Part shown: positions 1-8,174 of the stretch, one piece after another
Position numbering within the stretch: position 1 is the stretch's first letter
Layout of the letters: each line of letters opens with the position of its first letter
Assembly: GCA_002887195.1 (NCBI GenBank)
Contig: PJAB01001312.1
Coordinates: 1-15,442, forward strand
Source of the DNA: Chrysochromulina parva
Taxonomy: Eukaryota; Haptophyta; Prymnesiales; Chrysochromulinaceae
Length of the DNA stretch: 15,442 bases
Direction of reading: 5' to 3'
The notes under the pieces: generated by a model
Told to the model about the DNA's origin: nothing
Database searches by the model: none
Seen by the model: only the letters and a program-made list of their open reading frames with translations
Position numbers and translations under genes: made by a program

Positions 1-3000
1 GCTGGAACGCGTAGTAAGTCTTGAGCGAGTTCGGGTCGGTGCCCTCCATGAGATGAGTGAGCGAGGCATCGGTGCACAGCGTCCACTGCTGCTGCGGCGT
101 CACGAGCGAGAGCTGCGCGATGTGGTTGTTGCAGATCCACGTCGGGCGATCGTCGCCGTTCTTGCCGGTGATGTAGTAGTCATCGATGGCCTTGCCGAGC
201 TGCGCGCGCATCTCGTTGCGCATCTTGTCGATGAGCTGGTTGAAGTAGTTCTCCACCTTGCCGTTGAGCGTGAGGGTGCCGAGGTTGTTCATCTTGCACT
301 TCTCGCCCTCGTTGGAGGTGAACGAGATCACGGAGCGCTCTTCGCCGGGCGTTCCCTCGAGCGCGACGCCTGCGACACCCTGGCAGATGGCGTTGATGTT
401 CTTCATCACAACCCACGGCCGGTTGCCGTTGGACAGGATGTCGAGGAGCATGACCTGGGATGCAAAGTAGAAGCGCGGGAAGATGGCGCGCTTTGCGTCG
501 AGGAAGTCGCTCAGGGCCTTCTCGCAAAGCTCGAGGTCAGCCGCGACGCCCTCCAGCTGCTTCATGAGCCCCTCCTTGGCGCAGCTAATGACACAGTTCG
601 GGTCCTTCTTGAAGTGCAGCAGGAGCTCCTTGAAGAGGACGTCAACATTGGCGAAGCGCTCGGCGTCCATGGGCAGCTCCTTCTTCACCTCGTCCGAACC
701 GATGAAGAGGGTCTCGAGGTACGCCCACTTGCGCTGCGTCTCGGACATCTGGCCGAGCACGTCCGAGACGGCCGAGAGCTTCTTTTGCCAGCCGACGACG
801 AGCGCCTCGAAGGTGGCGAGGTACTTGGACGCCATCATACCCTGCACCACGAGCTGATTCTCCTCGAGCATCTCAAAATTCTCCTCGGCGAGATTGATCA
901 GGTGCACTTCGACATTGCCCGAGGCCATCTTTGTCTCAAGGCCAAACTTGACCGTAGCCCACGTCTCGGCGAGCTTGCCGAGCGTCTGCTCCATCTTGTC
1001 CTCCTTGTTGGCCTGGTCGACCACCTCGCCGACGTCGTCGACGAACTTGTACAGCTCGAGCCGGAGCATGTCGGCGAGGCAAAAGGCCGGGTCGAATTTG
1101 CCATCCGTGACGGCGATCTGCTTGCCGGTGACTTGCATGAGCCTGGTCCAATGGCGCTGTCGCATCGAGGGCGACTTGAGCTCCGAGATGCACGGAACTG
1201 AGACGAGGAAGTTCTTGATGACCGCATCGATGCCCAAGTAGACGTCCCAGTTGCGCACAGCCTTGTCCATGCCCTTGACGATCTTCTGGAAGGTCTTGGT
1301 CTCCTCTTCGAGCGCGCCGCCGTTGATCTGGTCCCAGAGCAGCTTCTTCCACTCCTCAAGTTGGAAGCTGACCATCTGCTCGAGGTCCCAGAGCGACTTG
1401 CACTTGAGCAGGTCGCCGCGCATGTCAGCCACCTCGGTGCGGATCTTCTCGGTGCGCTCGGGGAACTCGAAGAGGGTGCCCAGATCGACAAGCTTGGAGA
1501 CTTCGCCCTCGCGCTCGACGACGAGGACCAGGTGCTCGAGCAGCTTCGCGTACGACTTCTCGGCGCCGAAGTCGATCTTGAAGACGTCGTCGGCAAGCAG
1601 CTTCTTGTGGTGCTTGTCGAGCTCCTCCTCGAGCTTCGCGATTTCATTCATCACGTTCTTCGCCTCGTCGTCCTGCAGCGGCTTGATCTGCTTGCGCACT
1701 ATGGGCGCGGCCTTGGATGCGACGTTGAACTCCTCCTGCACCGAGTCGAGCTTCTTCTGGATCGGTGCGGTCTTGCCCATGTTGTGGAGGATCATGTAGT
1801 TGATCGTTTCTTGCGTCTGGTCGAGAAGGAACTGGATGTCGACGCCACGGTCCTTGATGACCTTGAGCGCGGACATGACATCCTTGAGCTGCCGAATGTC
1901 GCCTGGCTGCAGCGTGGCGCCCTTGTTGAGGTTCTGGTTGGTCTTGATCATCTCCTTGCCCAGGTCCTCGAGCGACTGCTTGACGTACTCGGTCATCGTG
2001 TCCTTGAAGTCGCCTTTTTTCGGGTTGAGCATCGGCGCAATGTCAAGCTTGTCGACGACCTCGAGCATCCCGCCCGCCGGGCCCATCGCCATCGACACGA
2101 CGACTGGCATCTCCATGCCGACGATGATATTGTGGCGCGCCTTGGCGAGCGTGGAGTCAATGCCGCACCGGTAGATGCGCGTCCACAGCTTAGCCTTCAT
2201 GTCGAGGCTGTAAATGTCGTCGTAGTACGTCACATCCTTTGCAGTGGGGTCTGTGCTGCCGCCATAGATGTACAGCTTATCCTTGATGATCTCGAGCTTC
2301 CAGCCAAAGCGAGCCGTGGGCGGGTTGCCGCCGACGCCCTCAATCGACCAGTCCTCTAGCATAGTCTTCGGCCGGAACATGGCGCGCGCGAGCTTCGAGG
2401 GCACACCCATCTTGTTGAGCGTCTCGATGTAGGCGGTGCGCCGCGCAAAGAGGTCCATCTCCTTGACCTCCGACTGCTCAAGCAACGCGGACGACCAGGC
2501 GCCCGTCGCCGGGTCGAGCGTGTAGATCATGTCGGGGATCACCTCGGGCGGCGGCGGCGCATCTGCCCCTCCCTCGGCCGGAGGCGGGGCCGCCTCGGGC
2601 GGCGGTGCCTCGGGCGGCGGTGCCTCCTCCTCGGCGGCGGGCTCTTCATCGGCGGGAGGCTCGGCCTCGGCCTCGCCCTCGGCCGGGGCCTCGGTGGGGG
2701 GCGGAGCCTCAAACCCAAGCTTCTTGTCGCTGTCGAGGTCGGGGAAGCCCGGGTCCTTGGCAATGTCCTTGACGACCACGTAGATCTTGGCGCCATCGGT
2801 GAAGATGCGGACGTAATCGCGCAGCTTAGCCGGCGTGCCCGAGACCATGACTGACCTCCAGCATCCCTCGAAGTTGATGTTCATCGTGAAGCCGCGCACC
2901 GGCGAGAAGTCGACGACGTCATCGTACGGGTTCTCGTCCACGCCGAGGGTGACCTGGTACTTGCCAGGGGTCGGCACGTAGTAGCTGATCTCGTACCGGC

Positions 3001-4597
3001 CGTTTTTCAGGTCGACGATGTTGCCGTTGCCGAAGGGCGTCTCCTCGAGCGGCACGTCCTTGTTGGGCCCCTTGATGGTCAGGTTGATCAGGTCGTTGCC
3101 CGTAGAGCGCAGCTTGCCGCCAATGTCCTTGGCCTGCATGATGAACTTGACCGGCTGGCCCGCCGGGTTATTCTGGAGCAGGCCGGGGCCGAAGGCGATG
3201 CAACGCTTGGCCTGCGTGTTCGCGTAGAATGAGTACTTGACCTCGTTGATGGTGTACGCGTCGCCGCCGAGGGACACGCGCACGGTGACGTCGAGCGCGC
3301 CAAACTTGGTGAAGTCGGGTGACTTGCACTGCAGCTCCGTCTCGGAGATCCACACGCCACCCACGGTGGCCTCAGCCTTCTTTTGGTCGGTGAACCGCAC
3401 CGAGACGAGCGTCGTCTGCTTGAAGCGCAGGCCGTACAGCGTGATCGGCGTGCCGCCGGTCTGCGGGCCCGTGTCGGGCGTCATCGACTGCAGCGCGTAG
3501 GGCGGGCCGACGACGCCCGCTACGTTGAGGATCAACAGGTCGTTCCACCAGCGCTGGCGCCAGCCGCCGAAGAAGATGAGGTTGCCGTTGGCCAGGTCGT
3601 ACGCGCAGCCCGTGTCCTCGCGTGGGCTCGGCGACGTGCCCGCGAGCGTGAACTTGGTGTCCCACTCCATGTTGGTCGAGTCCATGCAAGAGACGAGGTT
3701 GGAGAACTCGCGCGGGCTCGTCTGGCCACCGAAGACGAAGAGCCTGTCCGAGGGGACGCTCTCGATGTTGATGGCCATATGGTTCCACAGCTTGGTGGGC
3801 AGCTTGGGCCACACGATCGGGTTCTCGTCCTCGGGGTTATATGCGTCGGGCAGGACCCACTCATTCTTCACGTAGTCATAGCAGTGGATGTCGTCGTAGA
3901 AGCCGGGGTCCGTCTTGCCCTCAGACCAGCCGCGGCCGCCTGAGACGATCAGGATGGGGCCGCGGGTGCACGTGCAGTGGTCCGAGCGTGGCTTGGGCGC
4001 AGGACCGCGGGTGTTAGCTACTTTGACCCAGGTCCACGAGTCGAGCTCGAGGAAGTGCACGTCCATGTAAAAGTCACGCGTCGTGCCCGGGCCGCCGTAG
4101 CCGCCGACCACGGCCACCTTCGACTTCTCAGGCTCGCGGATGTCTTCGACCTCGGTGGCCGGGAAGGTGACCAGGTTCGCGGTGTGGTGCGAGCGCGGGC
4201 ACGGGGGCGTGCCGGCGCACTCCTTGATGTTCCACTCCATCTTCGCGACCGAGAGCACGTACGAGTCGTTGAAGCGCATCCCTTTGTTGAGGCCGCCGAA
4301 GACGAGCACGGTATCGTCGCCTGGGAGCAGCGTCGCCGTGTGGCGCCAGCGGGGCGTCGGCTCATCGCCCATGACCTCGACGAGCGTCCACGAGTAGACA
4401 TCGCCACCGAGGCCGAGCTCCCACGTCTCATTGAAGATCTGGACGGTGGTTCCATCTTTGGCGACGCCGCAGCCACCAAAGATGATGGCCTTGTTGCCAC
4501 TCACTGTGATACTGTGCCCCGAGCGTGCGGACGGCCCGTCTCCTTTGGTGGTTACCGGCTGCCAGGCGATTTCCCCCAACTTCTTGGCGGTTGCCAT
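1..4597 (-). CDS. Axonemal outer-arm type dynein heavy chain, N-terminal part (runs off left edge)
   Basis: The minus strand is open in one frame from an ATG at 4597 to base 1, giving 1532 codons and no intron. Dynein heavy chains are microtubule motors; this N-terminal tail binds partner chains and the doublet, and the missing C-terminal part would hold the AAA ring. Seen in order: Kelch motifs with paired glycines near residues 40, 98, 167, 218, 286 and 345 (for example LIFFGGWRQRWW); an IPT/Ig-like domain from about 372 with GGTPITLYG; a filamin-like domain about 470-590; a Pro/Ala/Glu-rich stretch about 629-689; a further Kelch motif near 778 (KLYIYGGS); a charged helical region; then the DHC_N2 linker, including FPRFYFASQVMLLDILSNGN near 1370. 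Kelch plus Ig/filamin modules at the N terminus are known from the Chlamydomonas outer-arm alpha chain, so an alpha-type chain is the best match, with a gamma-type chain possible. ATG 4597 directly precedes the first Kelch blade. Confidence 0.93.
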   Translation of the reverse strand, partial: MATAKKLGEIAWQPVTTKGDGPSARSGHSITVSGNKAIIFGGCGVAKDGTTVQIFNETWELGLGGDVYSWTLVEVMGDEPTPRWRHTATLLPGDDTVLVFGGLNKGMRFNDSYVLSVAKMEWNIKECAGTPPCPRSHHTANLVTFPATEVEDIREPEKSKVAVVGGYGGPGTTRDFYMDVHFLELDSWTWVKVANTRGPAPKPRSDHCTCTRGPILIVSGGRGWSEGKTDPGFYDDIHCYDYVKNEWVLPDAYNPEDENPIVWPKLPTKLWNHMAINIESVPSDRLFVFGGQTSPREFSNLVSCMDSTNMEWDTKFTLAGTSPSPREDTGCAYDLANGNLIFFGGWRQRWWNDLLILNVAGVVGPPYALQSMTPDTGPQTGGTPITLYGLRFKQTTLVSVRFTDQKKAEATVGGVWISETELQCKSPDFTKFGALDVTVRVSLGGDAYTINEVKYSFYANTQAKRCIAFGPGLLQNNPAGQPVKFIMQAKDIGGKLRSTGNDLINLTIKGPNKDVPLEETPFGNGNIVDLKNGRYEISYYVPTPGKYQVTLGVDENPYDDVVDFSPVRGFTMNINFEGCWRSVMVSGTPAKLRDYVRIFTDGAKIYVVVKDIAKDPGFPDLDSDKKLGFEAPPPTEAPAEGEAEAEPPADEEPAAEEEAPPPEAPPPEAAPPPAEGGADAPPPPEVIPDMIYTLDPATGAWSSALLEQSEVKEMDLFARRTAYIETLNKMGVPSKLARAMFRPKTMLEDWSIEGVGGNPPTARFGWKLEIIKDKLYIYGGSTDPTAKDVTYYDDIYSLDMKAKLWTRIYRCGIDSTLAKARHNIIVGMEMPVVVSMAMGPAGGMLEVVDKLDIAPMLNPKKGDFKDTMTEYVKQSLEDLGKEMIKTNQNLNKGATLQPGDIRQLKDVMSALKVIKDRGVDIQFLLDQTQETINYMILHNMGKTAPIQKKLDSVQEEFNVASKAAPIVRKQIKPLQDDEAKNVMNEIAKLEEELDKHHKKLLADDVFKIDFGAEKSYAKLLEHLVLVVEREGEVSKLVDLGTLFEFPERTEKIRTEVADMRGDLLKCKSLWDLEQMVSFQLEEWKKLLWDQINGGALEEETKTFQKIVKGMDKAVRNWDVYLGIDAVIKNFLVSVPCISELKSPSMRQRHWTRLMQVTGKQIAVTDGKFDPAFCLADMLRLELYKFVDDVGEVVDQANKEDKMEQTLGKLAETWATVKFGLETKMASGNVEVHLINLAEENFEMLEENQLVVQGMMASKYLATFEALVVGWQKKLSAVSDVLGQMSETQRKWAYLETLFIGSDEVKKELPMDAERFANVDVLFKELLLHFKKDPNCVISCAKEGLMKQLEGVAADLELCEKALSDFLDAKRAIFPRFYFASQVMLLDILSNGNRPWVVMKNINAICQGVAGVALEGTPGEERSVISFTSNEGEKCKMNNLGTLTLNGKVENYFNQLIDKMRNEMRAQLGKAIDDYYITGKNGDDRPTWICNNHIAQLSLVTPQQQWTLCTDASLTHLMEGTDPNSLKTYYAFQ
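2533..2713 (-). repeat. Low-complexity Pro/Ala/Glu coding stretch in dynein heavy chain
   Basis: GC-rich imperfect repeats built on GGC/GCC and CTC triplets encode about 60 residues made almost only of Pro, Ala, Glu, Gly and Asp, with no basic residue (units such as EAPPPEAPPPEA). The stretch stays in frame. It lies between a Kelch-like strand ending KIYVVVKD near residue 605 and the following strand IYTLDPATGAWSS near 691, so it looks like a loop inserted inside one propeller blade. Confidence 0.75.
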
Positions 4598-5331
4598 CTG
4601 CGACGGGAGCGGATTGGCGAGAGATGAGTTGGCGGGGGGTCGAGCGGGTCAAGGTATGCCGGACGTGACCGCTCGGGAACGCGTGAGTTCGAGTAGCACG
4701 CAGCGACCTCGCCGCCACAAAGCGAGGTAACTCCAGGGGTCCGTGGAACTCCTCGACAACGTCAGCAGCACGGCGGCATGCTCAACGCGGCGCGAAAAAA
4801 CGTCCGAGAACCTAGAAAGGGTTTACTTGTAACCGACACATACCTACCGGGAGCACACGCTGGACGTACCCGCCCGAACGCGATGCGCAATTGTCTACAT
4901 GTGGTCGTGAATGCATACAATCATACAATACGGGCCGGTCAATACTCAAAAGCCTATACAATCACGGCAAGGGAATCACGGGTTACGGGAGCGCGGGAAT
5001 CGAGCAAAAAGCTGCACGTGCAGCATCTCTAGAAGTATGCCTCGATCCTGATGCAGCGTACACGCTTAGTATGCCTGGGGGTATCCCCCTCCGCCACTTG
5101 TACGCCGCCTGATGGAGCCTGCGCGAGCTTAAGCGCGAGCCGCGGGACCAGCGGCGCGCGCCGACGCGCGACGCGCGACGTGGCGCAGGTCGCGAGGTCT
5201 GGAGAGGTGCGAGTAAGGTGCGAGCGCTCGCCGTTACAAGCCGTTACACGCCCCTGCTCGGTAAAACGTTCGACGTACTCGTACACGCAAAACCACAATG
5301 TGCCTAACAATGCATGTGCAATCTACCTGCG
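4598..5331. other. Intergenic region upstream of the dynein gene
   Basis: This stretch separates the dynein start codon from the stop codon of the FGD-repeat membrane protein; both genes lie on the minus strand, so it should hold the dynein promoter and the 3' end of the neighbour. Short open frames exist but have no recognisable domain. Small structures seen are a GGGGG-TAT-CCCCC hairpin near 5079-5091, a CGACGCG-rich run near 5162-5180 and an AT-richer patch near 4910-4970. No clear TATA box or RNA gene was found. Confidence 0.5.
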
Positions 5332-6490
5332 CTAGACGAAGATTGGCACGCCAATGAGCTTGCTGACCAACGTCACCACGAGAGCCGCAGGGAGAGCCGC
5401 CGCAGCGTTTCCAAGCCCCCATGCGGCGACGATAGCCAGGGCGCGGTTAAGCACCGGCTCGCTCTCTCGCAGCGGCATCGCTTGCCGGAGGCGCATCGTG
5501 AAGTTGCGATAGGTTGGTGTGAGCAGCAAGCCCAGCACGATGCGTGCGGGCAGCAGGGGCGCCTCTAGGACGAGCCGGATGGAGTCCAATTGGCTCATGA
5601 ACGCGATCCACTGGCCCGGAGCCAGTGGGGAGAGCGCTGATCTCATGATCGTCGAGATCCTAAATGGGATGGGCGAGATGCAAGCTTGGGCCAAGGCATG
5701 AGTGAGATGCAGGGGCCAAGGCATGTGTGAGATGCAGTGGCCAAGGCATGAGTGAGATGCAGGGGCCAAGACATGAGTGAGATGCAGGCTTTGGCATGAG
5801 GGATCGGTCGAAGCTGCGCACTCACCAGGCAGCCGCTATCGTCAAGCTGAGCTGCAGATTCGCGATGAACGAGTACGCAAGGATCGCGACCGCCGCATAC
5901 TGGACAATTGATACAATTAAGTCATCACGCTGCCCCTGACTCAAGCCAACGAATAGACGTTTCCACAGAGCAGCTGGGAGGTCGTCAAAGTAGCGGTCGC
6001 GTACGTCTGCAAGAGCTCCGTCAGCGGCCGACAGAGCTGTGCGCGTTAGGTCGCCGAACTCGTACTCCTCGAGATCCTTTCCGGTGAAATTCGTGAATGC
6101 CTTCCGCGTAATGTCGCCGAACTTGTAATCTGACGCATCCTTTCCAGTCAGCCCCGCCACTGTGCGCTTGGTCAGATCGCCAAATTTATCTGCCACATGG
6201 ATAATGCAATCGACTGTGGCTCAGCCGGCCATCAAAGGTGCAGGGTTCGATTCCAGGAGCGCACAGGTACGATCGCCTGTGATCTGCTGCATGGCACCCT
6301 CAATCGCACCCCCAAAGAACTTACTGGCATCAGCACCCAGGCCATTGGTACTGTTGCTTGCGGAAGACGCTGAACTCCGTATCGCACGGATCCGCGGTGC
6401 TCGCGGGAACGATGACAACGCGTATGCATCGACTCTGTGCGAGCCCAGCAACACCATCATAGTGTTGATCTTGATGTTGTTGTTTATCAT
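5332..6490 (-). CDS. Multi-pass membrane protein with repeated FGD(L/I)T motifs (3 exons)
   Basis: Proposed exons are 6490-6271, 6189-5826 and 5659-5332, totalling 912 bases and 303 residues. The phases agree: C|AT gives His74 at the first junction and TG|G gives Trp at the second. The first splice completes a repeat, so the pattern TG(K)D-x-(H/Y)-(K/E)-FGD(L/I)T(R/K) occurs three times, at about residues 71-81, 88-101 and 109-122. A charged stretch follows, then hydrophobic segments near 168-187 and two or three more in the C-terminal half. The segment APLLPARIVLGLLLTP faintly resembles the PxRI...LTP signature of DUF1279/FAM210 organelle membrane proteins; this is inference. The N terminus (MMVLLGSHRVDAYALSS, then an Arg/Ser-rich stretch) could be an organelle-targeting leader. 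I cannot name a function. ATG 6490 is an in-frame ATG upstream of the repeats; the frame stays open further upstream, so the start is uncertain. Confidence 0.72.
5660..5825 (-). other. Intron 2 of the FGD-repeat protein gene
   Basis: On the minus strand the donor is CTG|GTGAGT with its G at 5825, and the acceptor is CCCATTTAG ending at 5660. The intron is 166 bases. Without splicing, the reading frame meets TGA immediately after the donor. Removal joins two hydrophobic coding stretches in frame with a Trp codon across the junction. Most of the intron is a 25-base tandem repeat. Confidence 0.75.
5688..5790. repeat. 25-bp minisatellite, about four copies
   Basis: Copies of GGCCAAGGCATGAGTGAGAT followed by GCAGG start with a period of exactly 25 bases; the CCAAG core lies at 5691, 5716, 5741 and 5766. 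Copies differ by single bases, such as TGTGTG for TGAGTG in the second. Degenerate flanking sequence extends on both sides. It lies wholly inside a predicted intron. Confidence 0.9.
6190..6270 (-). other. Intron 1 of the FGD-repeat protein gene
   Basis: On the minus strand the donor is GGCGATC|GTACCT with its G at 6270, and the acceptor is CATGTGGCAG ending at 6190. The intron is 81 bases and contains an in-frame TGA at 6221-6223, so it must be removed for the two coding stretches to be one protein. Splicing keeps phase and creates TGDHKFGDLTKR, matching the other repeats of the protein. Confidence 0.68.
6210..6264 (+). other. tRNA-like remnant with A-box and B-box
   Basis: On the plus strand, antisense to the host gene, TGGCTCAGCCGG at 6217-6228 fits the polymerase III A-box (TRGCNNARNNGG) and GGTTCGATTCC at 6244-6254 fits the B-box (GGTTCGANNCC) exactly. 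The gap is only about 15 bases, leaving no room for an anticodon arm, and neither the acceptor stem nor the T stem pairs well. It is therefore not an intact tRNA gene; a degenerate tRNA or the head of a tRNA-derived SINE is more likely. Confidence 0.4.
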
Positions 6491-6985
6491 GCCTTGGGCC
6501 GTGCGAACGCGGGATTTTTCTGAGACCTTGGCTGTGAACAGCGCTGTTCTTACCGTGAAACGAAAAGCGTCTCGTGGCGCGGTCGCGGTCCCCCCGCGCT
6601 CACCACACCACAGTCTCAAAGGACGGCTCCGCACCCCTCGGTCAACACAAGTACTGAGTACTTGCTCATCTCCCAGGCTACCGGTACTCAATTTCGACTA
6701 GGTCTCTCCCAGCGTTAAGGGTGGTCTCTGCGCGGCGTTCGTGGTCGGCAGGTGGTCCGGCGGTTCGGGACGGAGACCGGACGTGCTACCCCCGGCGACT
6801 GGGCGGGATTGTAGAAGGCAATCAGCCAATCGCACAGGGCTGGCATTGAAGATTGATCAGAGATTGTGATTGATCCAGCTTCCAGGCGGCCTGATTGTGG
6901 GGGGTTGAGTGTGACCCGTTTGAATCTAAATGTGAAAAGTAGTAAGTCCGTTGTTCGCCCACCTGCGGAAACGTGTCGTGGGACC
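6491..6985. other. Intergenic region upstream of the FGD-repeat protein gene
   Basis: The region lies between two minus-strand genes and should hold the promoter and 5' leader of the FGD-repeat protein. It contains a perfect 17-base palindrome at 6648-6664. A minus-strand frame stays open upstream of ATG 6490, but its sequence shows no domain. No RNA gene or transposon was recognised. Confidence 0.45.
6648..6664. promoter_or_regulatory. Perfect 17-bp palindrome, possible regulatory site
   Basis: CAAGTACT-G-AGTACTTG is an exact inverted repeat of two 8-base arms around one G. It lies about 158 bases upstream of the proposed start codon of the FGD-repeat protein. A dimeric transcription-factor site is possible, but nothing else supports this. 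Confidence 0.3.
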
Positions 6986-7762
6986 CTACGAACGTGGTAC
7001 ACAACATCGATCGAGGCAGTCGTCCAAGAGCATGGTCAGCTCAAGCGTGGCGAGCACTGACGCGAGATGACCGAGGCTGCCTGGGATGTTCGCTGCTGGT
7101 GCTCCGCGTCTGCTGGTATCGACGATCGCGTCATTCAACAGGCCATTCAGCGCCTTGGGCTGCCATGTGACAAGCAAGGTAGCCTCAGCCCATCGCTGCC
7201 ACTCGGGGTATCCATTCTCAGCTGCCAGCTCTCGCGCTCTCCGTCGCAGGAGCTCCATACGCTCTGTATTGCCAGCCTGCCCGTACCAGAAGGCAGAATT
7301 GTGCCAGCCCGTCCCGAATTCGCCGACGTGAACAGCCTCACGGCGGTGAACGAGTGCGTGTGCATGAGTAGCCTCTGACGCCGCTTCGCTCCCATAGACG
7401 GGAGGACCTCCGAACGTCGTACCATCAGGCCAAGACAGTGGAGTCACGAGTGCGTGGCATTCGTCCGCGCCGCCTCCTGCAAGCATGAGGAGAGCCACCG
7501 CAACCTTTGCATGATCGGAGCCGCCAAGCGACTCGATGGCAGCGTTCACATCTGAAGCAATCGCCTGTGCCTCAGGCCGCAACGGCGCGCCACTTGATAG
7601 CCTTGCCTTTTGGAGGTGCTCTAGCGGGAGATAGAATAGAGGACGCAGCTCAGCGGCGTCAGTGGGCCAATTCTGTATCGCTAGGCGTGCCGCCGAGATT
7701 AGGGGCGGCAGACTGCGAGTCGGCACAGCACTCAGAGCCGCGGAGATCAAGGCGGTGGCCAT
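6986..7762 (-). CDS. Conserved-looking protein of unknown function
   Basis: A single open frame of 259 codons encodes 258 residues from ATG 7762. I do not recognise the family. The middle is rich in His, Trp and Gly and looks like a conserved core: ADECHALVTPLSWPD, GGPPVYGSEAASEATHAH, then VHRREAVHVGEFGTGWHNSA and FWYGQAG. A helical, charged stretch follows (RMELLRRRARELAAENGYPE), then a WQ-containing segment and a hydrophobic-to-acidic tail (LATLELTMLLDDCLD). The many His residues beside acidic ones could bind metal, which is speculation. The frame continues 21 codons upstream without another ATG before reaching TGA, so ATG 7762 is the natural start unless a 5' exon exists. No signal peptide or clear membrane segment is seen. 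Confidence 0.7.
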   Translation of the reverse strand: MATALISAALSAVPTRSLPPLISAARLAIQNWPTDAAELRPLFYLPLEHLQKARLSSGAPLRPEAQAIASDVNAAIESLGGSDHAKVAVALLMLAGGGADECHALVTPLSWPDGTTFGGPPVYGSEAASEATHAHALVHRREAVHVGEFGTGWHNSAFWYGQAGNTERMELLRRRARELAAENGYPEWQRWAEATLLVTWQPKALNGLLNDAIVDTSRRGAPAANIPGSLGHLASVLATLELTMLLDDCLDRCCVPRS

Positions 7763-8174
7763 TCTCACGAAAGCGCCGACTTGGGCGTGCAGAAGCAAAA
7801 ATCCCTGTGAATTCGGCCCCTGCGCTCAAGTGCTGTGCTGCGCTTCCAGGAGTCTCGGTCGGTGTGCGCGTCGCGTTGAACAGCAAAAGGTACCGCTACG
7901 AGCCGGCGTGTTCGCGTGTCCACAGGAGATGTTAGCCTAGGTACCGATACTCAGTGACCGATACTATGAACTATCCGGCGATACAGAAAATAAAGTGAGG
8001 ACGGGGGGTACCCCGGGTCGGGTCGGGTGAGACGCGTTAATGAATGAATCGAAAAAGTATAGGTTAAAGCTCTCTCTACATTGGCAAAACGGCGGTTGAT
8101 GAGAGGTGCGCGTAAAGCCGTGTCTTTACGCGTAGCATCGAGACGGCGTCGCGTCCGCGGGTCCAGTGGAGCCG
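7763..8174. other. Intergenic region between ALG13 and the unknown-function gene
   Basis: This is the probable promoter region of the minus-strand gene starting at 7762. It contains two direct copies of ACCGATACT (7943-7951 and 7957-7965), a palindrome GGGGTACCCC (8005-8014) and three copies of GGGTC/GGGTG (8015-8029). No gene could be supported. Confidence 0.45.

Noticed and set aside
53..1201. Plus-strand open frame of 382 codons
   Set aside because: It is antisense to the DHC_N2-coding part of dynein. Its Leu/Glu/Val-rich translation is the usual shadow of GC-rich coding DNA and has no domain.
1361..2359. Plus-strand open frame of 332 codons
   Set aside because: Antisense shadow of the dynein gene with no recognisable motif and no suitable splice or promoter context.
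3383..4627. Plus-strand frames 3383-3943 and 3977-4627
   Set aside because: Both mirror the Kelch-coding part of dynein, whose minus-strand translation shows clear domain motifs.
4778..5335. Small open frames in the dynein upstream region
   Set aside because: Short, on both strands, without motifs or consistent codon use; treated as non-coding.
6210..6264. Functional tRNA gene
   Set aside because: A and B boxes are present but the anticodon arm is absent and acceptor and T stems do not pair, so it is reported only as a remnant.
7659..7886. Minus-strand 75-codon frame upstream of the unknown-function gene
   Set aside because: It lies in a different frame, shows no domain, and no convincing splice pair links it to the downstream gene; it is more likely 5' leader.
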